Below, piece by piece: positions 12,827 to 20,628 of a DNA stretch of 36,470 bases. The DNA is taken from the NCBI GenBank assembly GCA_000996025.1, contig LBYF01000006.1, positions 6,219 through 42,688 on the forward strand. The letters run 5' to 3'. Positions within the stretch are counted from its first letter, which is position 1. Each line of letters starts with the position of its first letter. A program made the position numbers and the translations under genes. Source of the DNA: Parcubacteria group bacterium GW2011_GWA2_40_14. GTDB lineage: Bacteria; Patescibacteriota; Minisyncoccia; Phycocordibacterales; DATDWN01. The notes beneath the pieces are model-generated. The model was not told the origin of the DNA. It saw only the letters and a program-made list of their open reading frames with translations, and made no database searches.

Positions 12827-15196
12827 ATGCCCAATAAAACAAAAAATAAAAAAACACTGGCTTTGCTTGATGTGCATGCTATTTTGCACAGGGCATATCA
12901 TGCTTTGCCGGAGTTTGAGTCAAACAAGGGTGAGCCGACAGGGGCGCTCTACGGGCTTTGTACCATGCTCATAAAGCTGGTCAAGGATGTAAAACCAGAC
13001 TATATAGTGGCCTGTTATGATTTGCCCGAACCGACACAGCGTCATGAAGTTTATGCAGACTATAAAGCTGGTCGCAAGAAAATAGATGACAACTTGGTCA
13101 CCCAGCTCGAGAGGTCCAAAGATGTCTTTACGGCAATGCACATACCGATGTACTCATCTCCGGGATTTGAAGCTGATGATATGCTCGGTACTATAGTTGA
13201 GCAAGTGCAAAATATGTCAAAGGGACTCTTTGACATTGATATTGTAATTAGCTCGGGCGATATGGACACTATGCAACTGGTGAGTGGTGATAAAGTTCGC
13301 GTATATACATTGAAAAAGGGAATCAAAGACACCATTATATACAACGAAGCTGGAGTGAAAGAGAGATTTGGTTTTTTGCCAAAATTTTTGACGGATTTCA
13401 AGGGCCTGCGAGGCGACCCGTCAGACAACATTATCGGAATTAGCGGGATTGGAGAAAAAACAGCCACAGAACTGATTGTCAATTTTGGTTCTATAGAAGA
13501 TATATATAATAAACTAAAGAAACAGCCGAAAAGTTTTGAAAAAGCTGGAATCAAAAAAAGAATCATTGAACTTTTGAAAGAGGGCGAGGAAGAAGCACTT
13601 TTTTCCAAAATGCTGGCAACCATCAGGCGTGACGCCCCAATCCATTTTGTTTTACCTGAAAAAGTTTGGCGAGAAGATGTGGATATGGTAAAAGTCCAGA
13701 AATTATTTGCCGAGTTTGAGTTTCGTCAGCTTGGTGTAAAAGTGGCCGAAGTACTTTCTCTCGATTTACCCGCAAACTCTGCAGGAACGGAGAGTCCAGA
13801 TGACATAGCCGAAGTCGGACTTCTTTTGTGGGTGGTGGATTCAAACAAAACAAGTCCGTTGCTTGACGATATTTTGTCATACACTCGGACGGAGACCTTG
13901 ATAGATGCTCGTAAGACTTTGAAAAAGACTATACAAGAGCAAGGTCTGACATTTGTCGCTGAGACAATAGAAAAACCTCTCGTGCCTATTATAAAAAAGA
14001 TGAAAGTTAGTGGGGTAAAAATAGACGTAGAACGACTTCGACTTTTGTCCAAAAAATATCACGCAGAACTGGAGTCTCTGGGAAAGCAGATTTGGAAAAT
14101 AGTTGGACAGGAGTTTAATATTGCCTCGCCTAAACAGCTCGGAGAAATGCTTTTTGTCAAAATGGGATTGAAGCCGAAAAATCAAAAGAAAACGGCAAGT
14201 GGGGGGTTTTCCACAAAAGAGTCAGAATTGGAGAAACTTCGTGATGAACACCCGATTGCCGGACTTGTTCTTGAATATCGCGAATTGGCAAAACTTCTCG
14301 GTACATATATAGATACGATACCAACACAAGTGGCAGAGGACGGCAGGCTTCACGCTGATTTCTTGCAGACAGGCACCACAACAGGCAGAATGGGTTGCGA
14401 AAATCCAAACCTGCAAAACATACCAAATAAGACAGAGCTTGGACTGGAGATTCGCAAGTCATTTATTGCAGAGAAAAGTTACAAGCTTGTGGCTTTTGAT
14501 TATTCTCAGATAGAGCTTCGTATTGCCGCTTTCCTCTCGGGTGATAAAAAGTTGCTCCAGATTTTCAAAAAGGGCCTTGATGTTCATACTGCGGTGGCAA
14601 GCGAAGTTTTTGCAGTCCCTCCGTCTGAAGTAACAAAAGACATGCGTCGCAAAGCCAAGGTTATAAACTTTGGTGTGATGTATGGTATGGGTGTGACAGC
14701 ACTCCAGAAAAATATCGGTACGGGGAGAGAAGAAGCCAAGATATTTTTGGATAATTATTTTCAAAAGTTTTTAGGTTTGGCGGAGTATTTGGAAAAAGTT
14801 AAAAGAGAAACAGCACAAAAGGGCTACACAGAAACATTCTTTGGTCGTCGCAGGTATTTCCCAGACATCCGCTCCAAACTGCCTTTTATGCGCGCTTCTG
14901 CCGAGCGTATGGCCGTGAACGCGCCTATACAGGGTACAGAAGCTGATATTATAAAACTAGCAATGATAGAAATTGATCAATTTTTGGAAAGCAGGGATTT
15001 AAAAAAAGATGTCAAGTTGCTTCTTCAAGTTCACGATGAACTTGTATATGAAGTCAACGAAGAAGTGGTCAAGTCAATCGCTCCGGAAATTCAAAAAATA
15101 ATGGAAAATATTATTCTGCCGGAGAAAATTTTTGGAATAAAAATTACAACCAATGTATCTGTCGGCGATAATTGGGGAGAGATGGTACAAATGTAA
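12827..15196 (+). CDS. polA: DNA polymerase I with 5' nuclease domain and no evident proofreading site
   Basis: The protein has 789 residues, against 928 in E. coli. Residues 1-290 form the 5' flap nuclease (LLDVHAILHRAYHAL, GFEADDMLGT, SSGDMDTMQLV, DFKGLRGDPSDNI). The polymerase domain has motif A (VAFDYSQIELRIAAFLSGD), motif B (RRKAKVINFGVMYGMG) and motif C (LLQVHDELVYEV). The middle part (about 310-420) is short and lacks the acidic residues of a 3'-5' exonuclease, so proofreading is probably absent, as in Taq-like enzymes. The role is Okazaki fragment processing and repair synthesis. A dispersed AT-rich repeat (TCAATTTCTAATTTCTAAA, 12806-12824) precedes the ATG, and the HolA-like gene starts four bases after the stop. 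Confidence 0.95.
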   Translation: MPNKTKNKKTLALLDVHAILHRAYHALPEFESNKGEPTGALYGLCTMLIKLVKDVKPDYIVACYDLPEPTQRHEVYADYKAGRKKIDDNLVTQLERSKDVFTAMHIPMYSSPGFEADDMLGTIVEQVQNMSKGLFDIDIVISSGDMDTMQLVSGDKVRVYTLKKGIKDTIIYNEAGVKERFGFLPKFLTDFKGLRGDPSDNIIGISGIGEKTATELIVNFGSIEDIYNKLKKQPKSFEKAGIKKRIIELLKEGEEEALFSKMLATIRRDAPIHFVLPEKVWREDVDMVKVQKLFAEFEFRQLGVKVAEVLSLDLPANSAGTESPDDIAEVGLLLWVVDSNKTSPLLDDILSYTRTETLIDARKTLKKTIQEQGLTFVAETIEKPLVPIIKKMKVSGVKIDVERLRLLSKKYHAELESLGKQIWKIVGQEFNIASPKQLGEMLFVKMGLKPKNQKKTASGGFSTKESELEKLRDEHPIAGLVLEYRELAKLLGTYIDTIPTQVAEDGRLHADFLQTGTTTGRMGCENPNLQNIPNKTELGLEIRKSFIAEKSYKLVAFDYSQIELRIAAFLSGDKKLLQIFKKGLDVHTAVASEVFAVPPSEVTKDMRRKAKVINFGVMYGMGVTALQKNIGTGREEAKIFLDNYFQKFLGLAEYLEKVKRETAQKGYTETFFGRRRYFPDIRSKLPFMRASAERMAVNAPIQGTEADIIKLAMIEIDQFLESRDLKKDVKLLLQVHDELVYEVNEEVVKSIAPEIQKIMENIILPEKIFGIKITTNVSVGDNWGEMVQM

Positions 15197-15200
15197 ATAT

Positions 15201-15917
15201 ATGTTCTATTTTTTACACGGTACAGATACACACAAGGCACGCAGGAAACTTCACCAGTTTTTGGATTTGGCAGAGAAAAAGCGTCCTCTGGCAGAGTTAT
15301 TTAAGATAACCACAGAAAACTGGAGTGAGGGGCAGTTTGATGAACTGCTTGTATCTCGTGGTTTGTTTGAACAAAAATATACTGTGGTTCTAGATAATCT
15401 TTTCGAAAGAAAAGAAATAAAAGATTACATATTAGAGCGTATGGAAAATGTTGCCACCTCTGAACAAATATTTTTGATGTTAGAAGGAAAGGTGGATGGG
15501 CCAACACTGAAAAATATAGAAAAATTTTCCAAGCAGGTGGAGGAGTTTGCAAAGTCTGAAAATATTAAACACTCGGTGTTTAATATTTTCTCCATTACGG
15601 AAGGACTGGTTCGGAAAGATAAGAAGCATCTTTGGATATCATATGTTGATTTGCTTTCAAAGGGTGCTCCCGCAGAAGAAATTCACGGCATACTTTTCTG
15701 GCAAGTTAAGAATATGATTCTGGCAAGCAAAGGAGGTAATCAGAAAGAAACAAGACTTTCACCTTTTGTTTACAAAAATGCCCTGACGGGAGCCAGAAAA
15801 TATAGAACTGAAGAGCTCGTCACGATGTCCTCGCAATTAGTTGATATGACTCACCGAGTTAGACAAGGAGAAGGAGAGCTTGAAATAATGCTAGAGAAGT
15901 GGATTTTGGAGAAATAG
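15201..15917 (+). CDS. holA: DNA polymerase III delta subunit-like protein (HolA)
   Basis: The ATG at 15201, four bases after the polA stop, gives MFYFLHGTDTHKARRKLHQF, which matches the N-terminus of clamp-loader delta subunits. An upstream start at 15153 would overlap polA and adds residues without family similarity. The 238-residue protein shows GLFEQKYTVVLDNLF, a helical middle and a C-terminal collar-like region (GILFWQVKNMILA, LTGARKYRTEEL), shorter than E. coli delta (343). Delta opens the sliding clamp. Placement behind polA suggests co-expression. Sequence similarity in this family is low, so the call rests on the pattern. Confidence 0.72.
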   Translation: MFYFLHGTDTHKARRKLHQFLDLAEKKRPLAELFKITTENWSEGQFDELLVSRGLFEQKYTVVLDNLFERKEIKDYILERMENVATSEQIFLMLEGKVDGPTLKNIEKFSKQVEEFAKSENIKHSVFNIFSITEGLVRKDKKHLWISYVDLLSKGAPAEEIHGILFWQVKNMILASKGGNQKETRLSPFVYKNALTGARKYRTEELVTMSSQLVDMTHRVRQGEGELEIMLEKWILEK

Positions 15918-15957
15918 AAATTGGACTTTTAGGATTTTTCTGCTATATTACAAAGGT

Positions 15958-15988
15958 AATTTCTAATTTTCAATTTCTAATTTCTAAA
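15958..15988. repeat. Dispersed AATTTCTAATTTTCAATTTCTAA repeat
   Basis: Tandem variants of AATTTCTAATTT(T/C)CAATTTCTAA ahead of tRNA-Lys. Close copies lie at 12806-12824 and 26203-26234 (both between genes) and, on the opposite strand, inside fpg at 18671-18701. Confidence 0.75.
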
Positions 15989-15997
15989 CAAAATTTT

Positions 15998-16068
15998 GCG
16001 CCTATAGCTCAATGGTAGAGCATTCGCCTTTTAAGCGATCGACCATGGTCCGATTCCATGTAGGCGCA
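15998..16068 (+). tRNA. tRNA-Lys (anticodon TTT)
   Basis: Acceptor GCGCCTA pairs with TAGGCGC; D arm GCTC/GAGC; anticodon loop CTTTTAA; T arm CATGG-TCCGATT-CCATG; discriminator A. No CCA is encoded. The outermost anticodon-stem pair is T-T. Confidence 0.93.
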
Positions 16069-16111
16069 CATGAGATTTAGCTCTAGGAATATTCAAGAAA
16101 TAATTAAAATC

Positions 16112-16471
16112 TTATAAAGGCAGATCAAATGCCAGAAATCCTGGGCCGGTGAAGAGTAGTGAAAGTAATATTATACCTGCTAGTGCGTATGAAACTATTT
16201 TTTCCTGTGATAAAGCACCTGTTTTTCTGGTTGTATAAAAATCAAAAATGATTACGATAAACGCCAAGATGGCCGTGATTTGGGTGTAAAGACCCATAAC
16301 TAAAAGCGCTCCAACTATGGCATACACAGCTGACGAGACTTTGTATTGTTTACCTAATCTTTCACGCCCAATAGAAAATATGAAAACACCGCAAGCAAGG
16401 CGAAGTAAAAACGGAGCCAAAAGTCCAAATGAAAGCAATTCTGGAAATGTAGAAAGGGGATGCATTCTCAT
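16112..16471 (-). CDS. DoxX-like small membrane protein
   Basis: About 119 residues with four hydrophobic segments. The pattern LLRLACGVFIFSIGRERLGK, VGALLVMGLYTQITAILAFIV and a C-terminal segment ending in GPGFLAFDLP is typical of DoxX/DoxD-type proteins, whose functions are mostly unknown (some relate to oxidative stress). The open frame extends upstream to 16525, but that extension runs through two palindromes, so I prefer the ATG at 16471 (or 16465, MHPLSTFPELL). It is divergent from the SpoU methyltransferase gene. A second DoxX-like gene is at 20629. Confidence 0.65.
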   Translation of the reverse strand: MRMHPLSTFPELLSFGLLAPFLLRLACGVFIFSIGRERLGKQYKVSSAVYAIVGALLVMGLYTQITAILAFIVIIFDFYTTRKTGALSQEKIVSYALAGIILLSLLFTGPGFLAFDLPL

Positions 16472-16490
16472 ATTGTAATACAATATGAGA
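16466..16490. repeat. Perfect palindrome at the DoxX-like gene start
   Basis: Arm TCTCATATTGTA, one central A, then the complementary arm. It covers the likely start codon of the DoxX-like gene and could serve as an operator or a start-site hairpin. Confidence 0.75.
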
Positions 16491-16504
16491 AAATTTTCAA
16501 TTTC

Positions 16505-16554
16505 TGTCCAAATAATCATTTTCAAAAAAATTTTTGGAAATGATTATTTGGACA
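16505..16554. repeat. Long hairpin between divergent genes
   Basis: Two 24-base arms (TGTCCAAATAATCATT at the outer end) pair with a single G-T wobble around two bases. It lies in the divergent space between the DoxX-like gene and the methyltransferase gene, so it is not a simple terminator. It belongs to the palindrome class common in this window. Confidence 0.8.
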
Positions 16555-16599
16555 ATAAAACAGTCAATTTTCATTTAGAAACTATGCTATAGTTCCAAA

Positions 16600-17079
16600 A
16601 TGAAAACAAGAAAAGAAATAGCCGTTTTGCTTCACAATATTCGCAGTACACATAACGTTGGCTCTATTTTCCGCACGGCGGACGCTCTTGGTATTTCCAA
16701 AATCTATATATCTGGATACACTCCTACTCCCTTGGATAAATTTAACAGACCACGGAAGGATATTGCAAAAACCGCCCTCGGTGCAGAAAAAACGATTGGC
16801 TGGGTGTATGGTAAAACTCCAGAAGAAATAATAAGCAAACTTAAGAAAGAAAAATTTGAAGTTGTTGCTTTAGAGCAGGGGGAAAATTCTGTTGATTATA
16901 AAAAAGTAAAAGTATCCAAAAAAGTTTTATTTATTGTTGGCAATGAAGTTGATGGAATTGAGAAAAGAATTTTAAAATTATGCGATGTTGTCGCCGAAGT
17001 TCCAATGAATGGCAAAAAAGAGTCACTCAATGTTTCCGTTGCTTTTGGTGTAGCTCTCTTCCGCATTTTAAACATCTGA
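16600..17079 (+). CDS. SpoU/TrmH-type RNA 2'-O-methyltransferase
   Basis: The compact 159-residue protein consists of the SPOUT domain alone. Motif 1 is LLHNIRSTHNVGSIFRTADA, with the conserved N and R residues; motif 2 is LFIVGNEVDGIEKRIL; motif 3 is VPMNGKKESLNVSVAFGVALF. These form the trefoil-knot SAM site and dimer interface of TrmH/TrmL-type enzymes that methylate tRNA or rRNA ribose. The target cannot be read from the sequence. Family and frame are secure. Confidence 0.9.
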   Translation: MKTRKEIAVLLHNIRSTHNVGSIFRTADALGISKIYISGYTPTPLDKFNRPRKDIAKTALGAEKTIGWVYGKTPEEIISKLKKEKFEVVALEQGENSVDYKKVKVSKKVLFIVGNEVDGIEKRILKLCDVVAEVPMNGKKESLNVSVAFGVALFRILNI

Positions 17080-17163
17080 TTATGGATAATATAAAATAAT
17101 GCGGTCGTTGCATTTCGTAGTATGTCAAATTATGCATACATTTTTTATATCCAAAATTTTGGT

Positions 17164-18027
17164 TTAATACGTGATGGAGTCCACTATTTTCCCCAAATTA
17201 TCATATAAGACGATATTTTCGCGATTCATTTTCCAGAGAGAGGCGTTTCGCCTCAAGTACACTCGCCATTCGTGTTGGTAGAAGTCGCTATCTCCTTTGT
17301 GTGTGTTTATGCACGAGCCGTAGTTTATTTTTGTAGAAATAAAGGTTGTGCATTCGTGGCTCCAGTTTGCTGGTAAGGTATTTGTTTCTATCCTACAGCT
17401 TGGGAATGAATCTATATAATCAAAACAAGCATCGTTTATTACTCTGTTCGGTATACTGGAGAGGTCTTCATTGCGAGGCAGAGGGCAATTGCTGTTTATA
17501 TATGGCACAAAATTTTGAAATTGTTCGAGGTAGCCGGAACATTTATTCAGTTTAAAACTTGCCCCATTTGGCGAGATGCCGGTGACCAAATACATGGTAT
17601 CGCCATTTTCCAAATAAATGCCCTCTTCGCTGTTTAACATACCAGTGAAGAAAAGATATGTGGCTTTGGGAATAGTAACGCTTGCTCCGCTCGAGGTGCT
17701 TTTGACTGTCCAGCCGGTAAGGTAGATTTGTTCAGGAACCTGCCCCTTCATCTGTATGGTGATATATTCTTGGGATGGGTCGGTAGAGCGATTTACATAG
17801 CCAATAGAAACTTTTTCACTAAATACGGATTTATTTTTTTCTGTTTCCAGATTTTTAATTTGACGCTCTACTTCCTTTATTTTTTCTTCTATTTGAGACT
17901 TTTGTGGTTGCTTAATTGGGTCACCTGGATAAAAAAGTCCGCGATGAGGGTTTTTTACTCCGCCAAATGCGGCAATAGCTATAATAATAAGTATCCCGAT
18001 AATCGCCAAATAATGATCGCGTTCCAT
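17164..18027 (-). CDS. Membrane-anchored envelope protein with lamin-tail-like (LTD) pattern
   Basis: The 287-residue protein has one N-terminal membrane anchor (YLAIIGILIIIAIAAFGGV), then a coiled coil (QIEEKIKEVERQIKNLETEK). The beta-rich part contains EYITIQMKGQVPEQIYLTGW and GASVTIPKATYLFF, and ends with WRVYLRRNASLWKMNRENIV and LYDNLGKIVDSITY. This alternation and the closing LYDxxGxxVDS motif resemble lamin-tail domains found in surface proteins of these bacteria. Six cysteines occur in the last 120 residues, suggesting disulfides outside the membrane. The role is probably structural or adhesive; the exact function is unknown. Confidence 0.6.
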   Translation of the reverse strand: MERDHYLAIIGILIIIAIAAFGGVKNPHRGLFYPGDPIKQPQKSQIEEKIKEVERQIKNLETEKNKSVFSEKVSIGYVNRSTDPSQEYITIQMKGQVPEQIYLTGWTVKSTSSGASVTIPKATYLFFTGMLNSEEGIYLENGDTMYLVTGISPNGASFKLNKCSGYLEQFQNFVPYINSNCPLPRNEDLSSIPNRVINDACFDYIDSFPSCRIETNTLPANWSHECTTFISTKINYGSCINTHKGDSDFYQHEWRVYLRRNASLWKMNRENIVLYDNLGKIVDSITY

Positions 18028-18055
18028 AACATTATATTAGCATATTTTAGTTGAT

Positions 18056-18991
18056 TTACTTTTGATGTATATTGCAGAAATGTCCACTTCTACCACTGAT
18101 AACTTTTCGCACAATCGTTCCTTGGCAATTCTTCTTTAGGCATTTTTCTTTAGCTCGCTTGTAAACTTTGTGAGCGTTTTGGAAATTTCCACGCTCCCCG
18201 TATATATTGCGATAATCAGACATGGAGTCTCCGCCCATTTTTATAGATTTTGTCAAAATTTCCTGTATTCCTTTGCATATCTTTTTTATTTCTGTATCGC
18301 TTAGTGTTACTACTTTACGTTCAGGATTGACTCCAGCTTCCCACAAAACTTCATCGGAATAAATATTGCCAATGCCAGAGACAGTACTTTGGTCCATAAG
18401 AACAGTTTTTATCTTGCCATTTGGTTTTAATTTTAGTTGTTTCTCAAATGTTTTCAAGGACAAGTTGTCTAGGGGTTCTGGACCAAGATATGATAGGTCG
18501 ATTATTTCATTTCGTTTACTTGTTTCAAATAGAATCACTTTTGCAAACTTGCGCATATCAGAGAAGGCCAGATGCTTGCCGTTTGAAAGTATAAAAATGA
18601 GGTGAATGAATTGATTAAATGAATCTTGTAAGAGCCCCTTCTCTACCGGCACCCATTTTTCTTGTTTTTGTTTAGAAATTGGAAATTGGAAATTAGAAAT
18701 TCTTTTGTACTTTCCATACAACAGATGCCCCGTCATTTTCATGTGTATTAAAATTGTCTTACCTCCCGAAAGATGAATCAATACATTTTTCCCTCGCCTT
18801 TCCGCATTTTTTACTTTTTCTCCCGCAATTTCTTTCTTGAAGTACTCAAAATATTTTCTACTTTTTATGTTATCAGTGCGTTTGTTTGCCGTGCGAACAT
18901 AGTAATCTGACCATACATCTCGTATGGAAAGTTTCGGCAAGACTTCGTTTAGACCTTTTACAGTTGTTGTTACCTCGGGAAGTTCAGGCAT
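18056..18991 (-). CDS. mutM: Formamidopyrimidine-DNA glycosylase (Fpg/MutM)
   Basis: The N-terminal PELPEV gives catalytic Pro2 and Glu3. The body has LIHMKMTGHLLYG, DMRKFAKVIL, the H2TH region (LMDQSTVSGIGNIYSDEVLW) and a C-terminal zinc finger with CLKKNC and FCNIHQK. The enzyme removes oxidised purines such as 8-oxoguanine. It is 311 residues, about 40 longer than usual. Residues 98-107 (ISNFQFPISK) are encoded by a copy of the dispersed AT-rich repeat seen between genes elsewhere, in a loop where other Fpg proteins have no such sequence. The last zinc ligand position is His where Cys is usual (CNIH). Confidence 0.93.
   Translation of the reverse strand: MPELPEVTTTVKGLNEVLPKLSIRDVWSDYYVRTANKRTDNIKSRKYFEYFKKEIAGEKVKNAERRGKNVLIHLSGGKTILIHMKMTGHLLYGKYKRISNFQFPISKQKQEKWVPVEKGLLQDSFNQFIHLIFILSNGKHLAFSDMRKFAKVILFETSKRNEIIDLSYLGPEPLDNLSLKTFEKQLKLKPNGKIKTVLMDQSTVSGIGNIYSDEVLWEAGVNPERKVVTLSDTEIKKICKGIQEILTKSIKMGGDSMSDYRNIYGERGNFQNAHKVYKRAKEKCLKKNCQGTIVRKVISGRSGHFCNIHQK
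18671..18701. repeat. Dispersed AT-rich repeat read in frame within fpg
   Basis: TTTAGAAATTGGAAATTGGA followed by AATTAGAAATT is the reverse complement of the intergenic repeats at 12806, 15958 and 26203. In the fpg frame it encodes ISNFQFPISK. Confidence 0.8.
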
Positions 18992-19003
18992 AATAAGAAA
19001 TGT

Positions 19004-19084
19004 AAAGTGTAAATATCAAAATGTAAAATTGAACTTAAATTTTTTATTTTTCATTATTATTTTGCACTTTGATATTTACATTTT
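19004..19084. repeat. Long AT-rich inverted repeat between ruvA and fpg
   Basis: GTAAATATCAAAATGTAAAAT at 19009-19029 faces the near-complement at 19059-19079; the two differences are both G-U compatible. The arms enclose about 30 bases. It fills the ruvA-fpg gap and would form a hairpin in the minus-strand transcript. Confidence 0.7.
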
Positions 19085-19091
19085 TAATTAT

Positions 19092-19679
19092 TCATGACAG
19101 TAACTTCAAGGCTTTTTTCACTTTCTCTCCAGTGTCAGAAATATCCGAAACTTTCTTTAATGCTTCGCGCGCTTCACGTTCACTATAGCCAAGGGATTTT
19201 AGTGCTTCCAGAGCATCAACATCTCCGGAAATAAATTCTCCGCCTGAAACATCGACAAATTTATCTTTCAGTTCCAAAACGATTTTCTCGGCGCTTTTTT
19301 TGCCAACCCCGGAAACTTTTGTGAGGTGAGTGACATCGCCTGTGGCGATGGCTTTTCGGAGATTTCGCAAACTGGCCACAGTCATAATGGCCATGGCGGA
19401 CTTCGGTCCTATGCCAGAGACAGTGATGAGGAGTTCAAAGAAATTCAGTTCTTCTCTGGTAGTAAATCCGTACAAATCCAAAGCGTTTTCCCGTACAGCA
19501 AGATGCGTCCAGAACTCTGTCGTAGCTACCGTCTTGTCTTTATTGCCTCCACTTCGTTTCGGCGGGATAGGCTCCAGGACTGCTGTGTTTGTGTATATTT
19601 TGTACCCAATTCCACCAACATCTAAGATAACTGACTTTAAGTCATTTTGGATTATTGTGCCTTTGAGATAGCTTATCAT
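19092..19679 (-). CDS. ruvA: Holliday junction DNA-binding protein RuvA
   Basis: The 195-residue protein has domain I (MISYLKGTIIQNDLKSVIL, VGGIGYKIYTN), paired helix-hairpin-helix motifs (ITVSGIGPKSAMAIM and LTKVSGVGKKSAEKIVLELK) and a C-terminal domain III (DALEALKSLGYSEREAREAL) that binds RuvB. A small insertion (PKRSGGNKDKTV) sits in domain I. RuvA holds the four-way junction for RuvB. It lies apart from ruvB and ruvC and next to fpg, with which it may be co-transcribed. Confidence 0.95.
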   Translation of the reverse strand: MISYLKGTIIQNDLKSVILDVGGIGYKIYTNTAVLEPIPPKRSGGNKDKTVATTEFWTHLAVRENALDLYGFTTREELNFFELLITVSGIGPKSAMAIMTVASLRNLRKAIATGDVTHLTKVSGVGKKSAEKIVLELKDKFVDVSGGEFISGDVDALEALKSLGYSEREAREALKKVSDISDTGEKVKKALKLLS

Positions 19680-19731
19680 GACCCTATAATACTCTATTTA
19701 CAAAGTTCGGACTATAGTATAGTATCTCCCT

Positions 19732-19995
19732 ATGCCAATAACAACATCAGCTAAAAAAGCTCTCCGCTCCTCGAAACACAAGAGGGGATTTAATATTGTA
19801 AAAAAGGAGCTTATAAACAAAGCCATAAGGCAAGTTAAAAAGCTCATTTCTGAAAAGAAATTTAAGGAAGCAAAAGATTTTTTCCCTCAAGTTCAGAAAA
19901 TTTTGGACAAGTCCGTCAAAACAGGATTACTAAAGAAAAACACCGCTTCTCGTAAAAAATCTCGCATCAGCGCAATGATTAAAAAAGCAGCCTAA
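19732..19995 (+). CDS. rpsT: 30S ribosomal protein S20
   Basis: The 87-residue, Lys/Arg-rich helical protein starts MPITTSAKKALRSSKHKRGF and contains the S20 pattern VKKLISEKKFKEAKDFFPQV and LLKKNTASRKKSRISAMIKK. It binds 16S rRNA early in 30S assembly. It is a single-gene unit, divergent from ruvA and followed by a hairpin terminator shared with the convergent tRNA-Arg gene. Confidence 0.95.
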   Translation: MPITTSAKKALRSSKHKRGFNIVKKELINKAIRQVKKLISEKKFKEAKDFFPQVQKILDKSVKTGLLKKNTASRKKSRISAMIKKAA

Positions 19996-20025
19996 TCAAA
20001 AACCGCCGGAAGGCGATTTTTGATT
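19994..20025. terminator. Bidirectional terminator between rpsT and tRNA-Arg
   Basis: Arms AATCAAAAACCGCC and GGCGATTTTTGATT pair over 14 positions with one mismatch around GGAA. The stem has A runs on one side and T runs on the other, so it can stop transcripts from both directions, fitting its place between convergent genes. Confidence 0.7.
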
Positions 20026-20030
20026 TATTG

Positions 20031-20102
20031 TGCTCTCGTCTGGAGTCGAACCAGAATTTTTCCCTTCGCAGGGGAATGTCCTATCCATTGAACGACGAAA
20101 GC
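20031..20102 (-). tRNA. tRNA-Arg (anticodon GCG)
   Basis: Acceptor GCTTTCG pairs with CGAGAGC; D arm GTTC/GGAC; anticodon loop CTGCGAA; T arm TCTGG-TTCGACT-CCAGA; discriminator A. The anticodon GCG, rather than the usual ACG read as inosine, is uncommon in bacteria. Confidence 0.9.
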
Positions 20103-20162
20103 TAAGGGGACACTTACACATGAGGTAATCCTCAGGGGCATAATCAACTTATCACAAAATTT

Positions 20163-20624
20163 TTAGAATCCAAAGTAAATGAGGAACTTCTCCAATAGCG
20201 GTTCAGTATGCTCTTCTTCCTGCAAATGTTTGAAAAGAATCAATTTTACTTCTTCGGGCTCTATGTCGTTTATCAGGATAACGATGTAAGGCATGAGAAT
20301 TTTTTTTGATTTCAACAGGACTTTTGGATGTGCTTGCCCTGTTTCAACCCAGAATGAATCAAGATTTGCATAGGAGTAGCGGGTTTTGTCCACAGTTACT
20401 CCATTCTCGTCTACTTCTACATTTATAATCTTTGGGTGTCGCGATGCAAAAAGAGAAAGAGTAAAAGAAGAGACAATAATCAGAATGGCGAAAATTATAT
20501 TATTTAAAATAATAGCAATAAGACTGATTGATATGGTGACAATTGCCACAATCCAATACCAATCGGCGGTTTTTTGACGATATAGATATTCGGGCGCCTG
20601 CCAGGTTAATTTTTCCGTTGTCAT
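20163..20624 (-). CDS. Small conserved membrane protein, unknown function
   Basis: 153 residues: a short cytoplasmic N-terminus (LTWQAPEYLYRQKTADWYW), two adjacent membrane helices (IVAIVTISISLIAIILNNII, FAILIIVSSFTLSLFA), then a soluble domain (INVEVDENGVTVDKTRYSYA, LDSFWVETG) with alternating strands reminiscent of bacterial PH-like membrane proteins. I do not recognise a named function. It is four bases from the DoxX-like gene upstream and probably co-transcribed with it. Confidence 0.7.
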   Translation of the reverse strand: MTTEKLTWQAPEYLYRQKTADWYWIVAIVTISISLIAIILNNIIFAILIIVSSFTLSLFASRHPKIINVEVDENGVTVDKTRYSYANLDSFWVETGQAHPKVLLKSKKILMPYIVILINDIEPEEVKLILFKHLQEEEHTEPLLEKFLIYFGF

Positions 20625-20628
20625 TAGG

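Noticed and set aside
15153-15200. HolA-like start overlapping polA
   Set aside because: The residues before 15201 do not resemble delta subunits; the ATG at 15201 gives the FYFLHGTD start.
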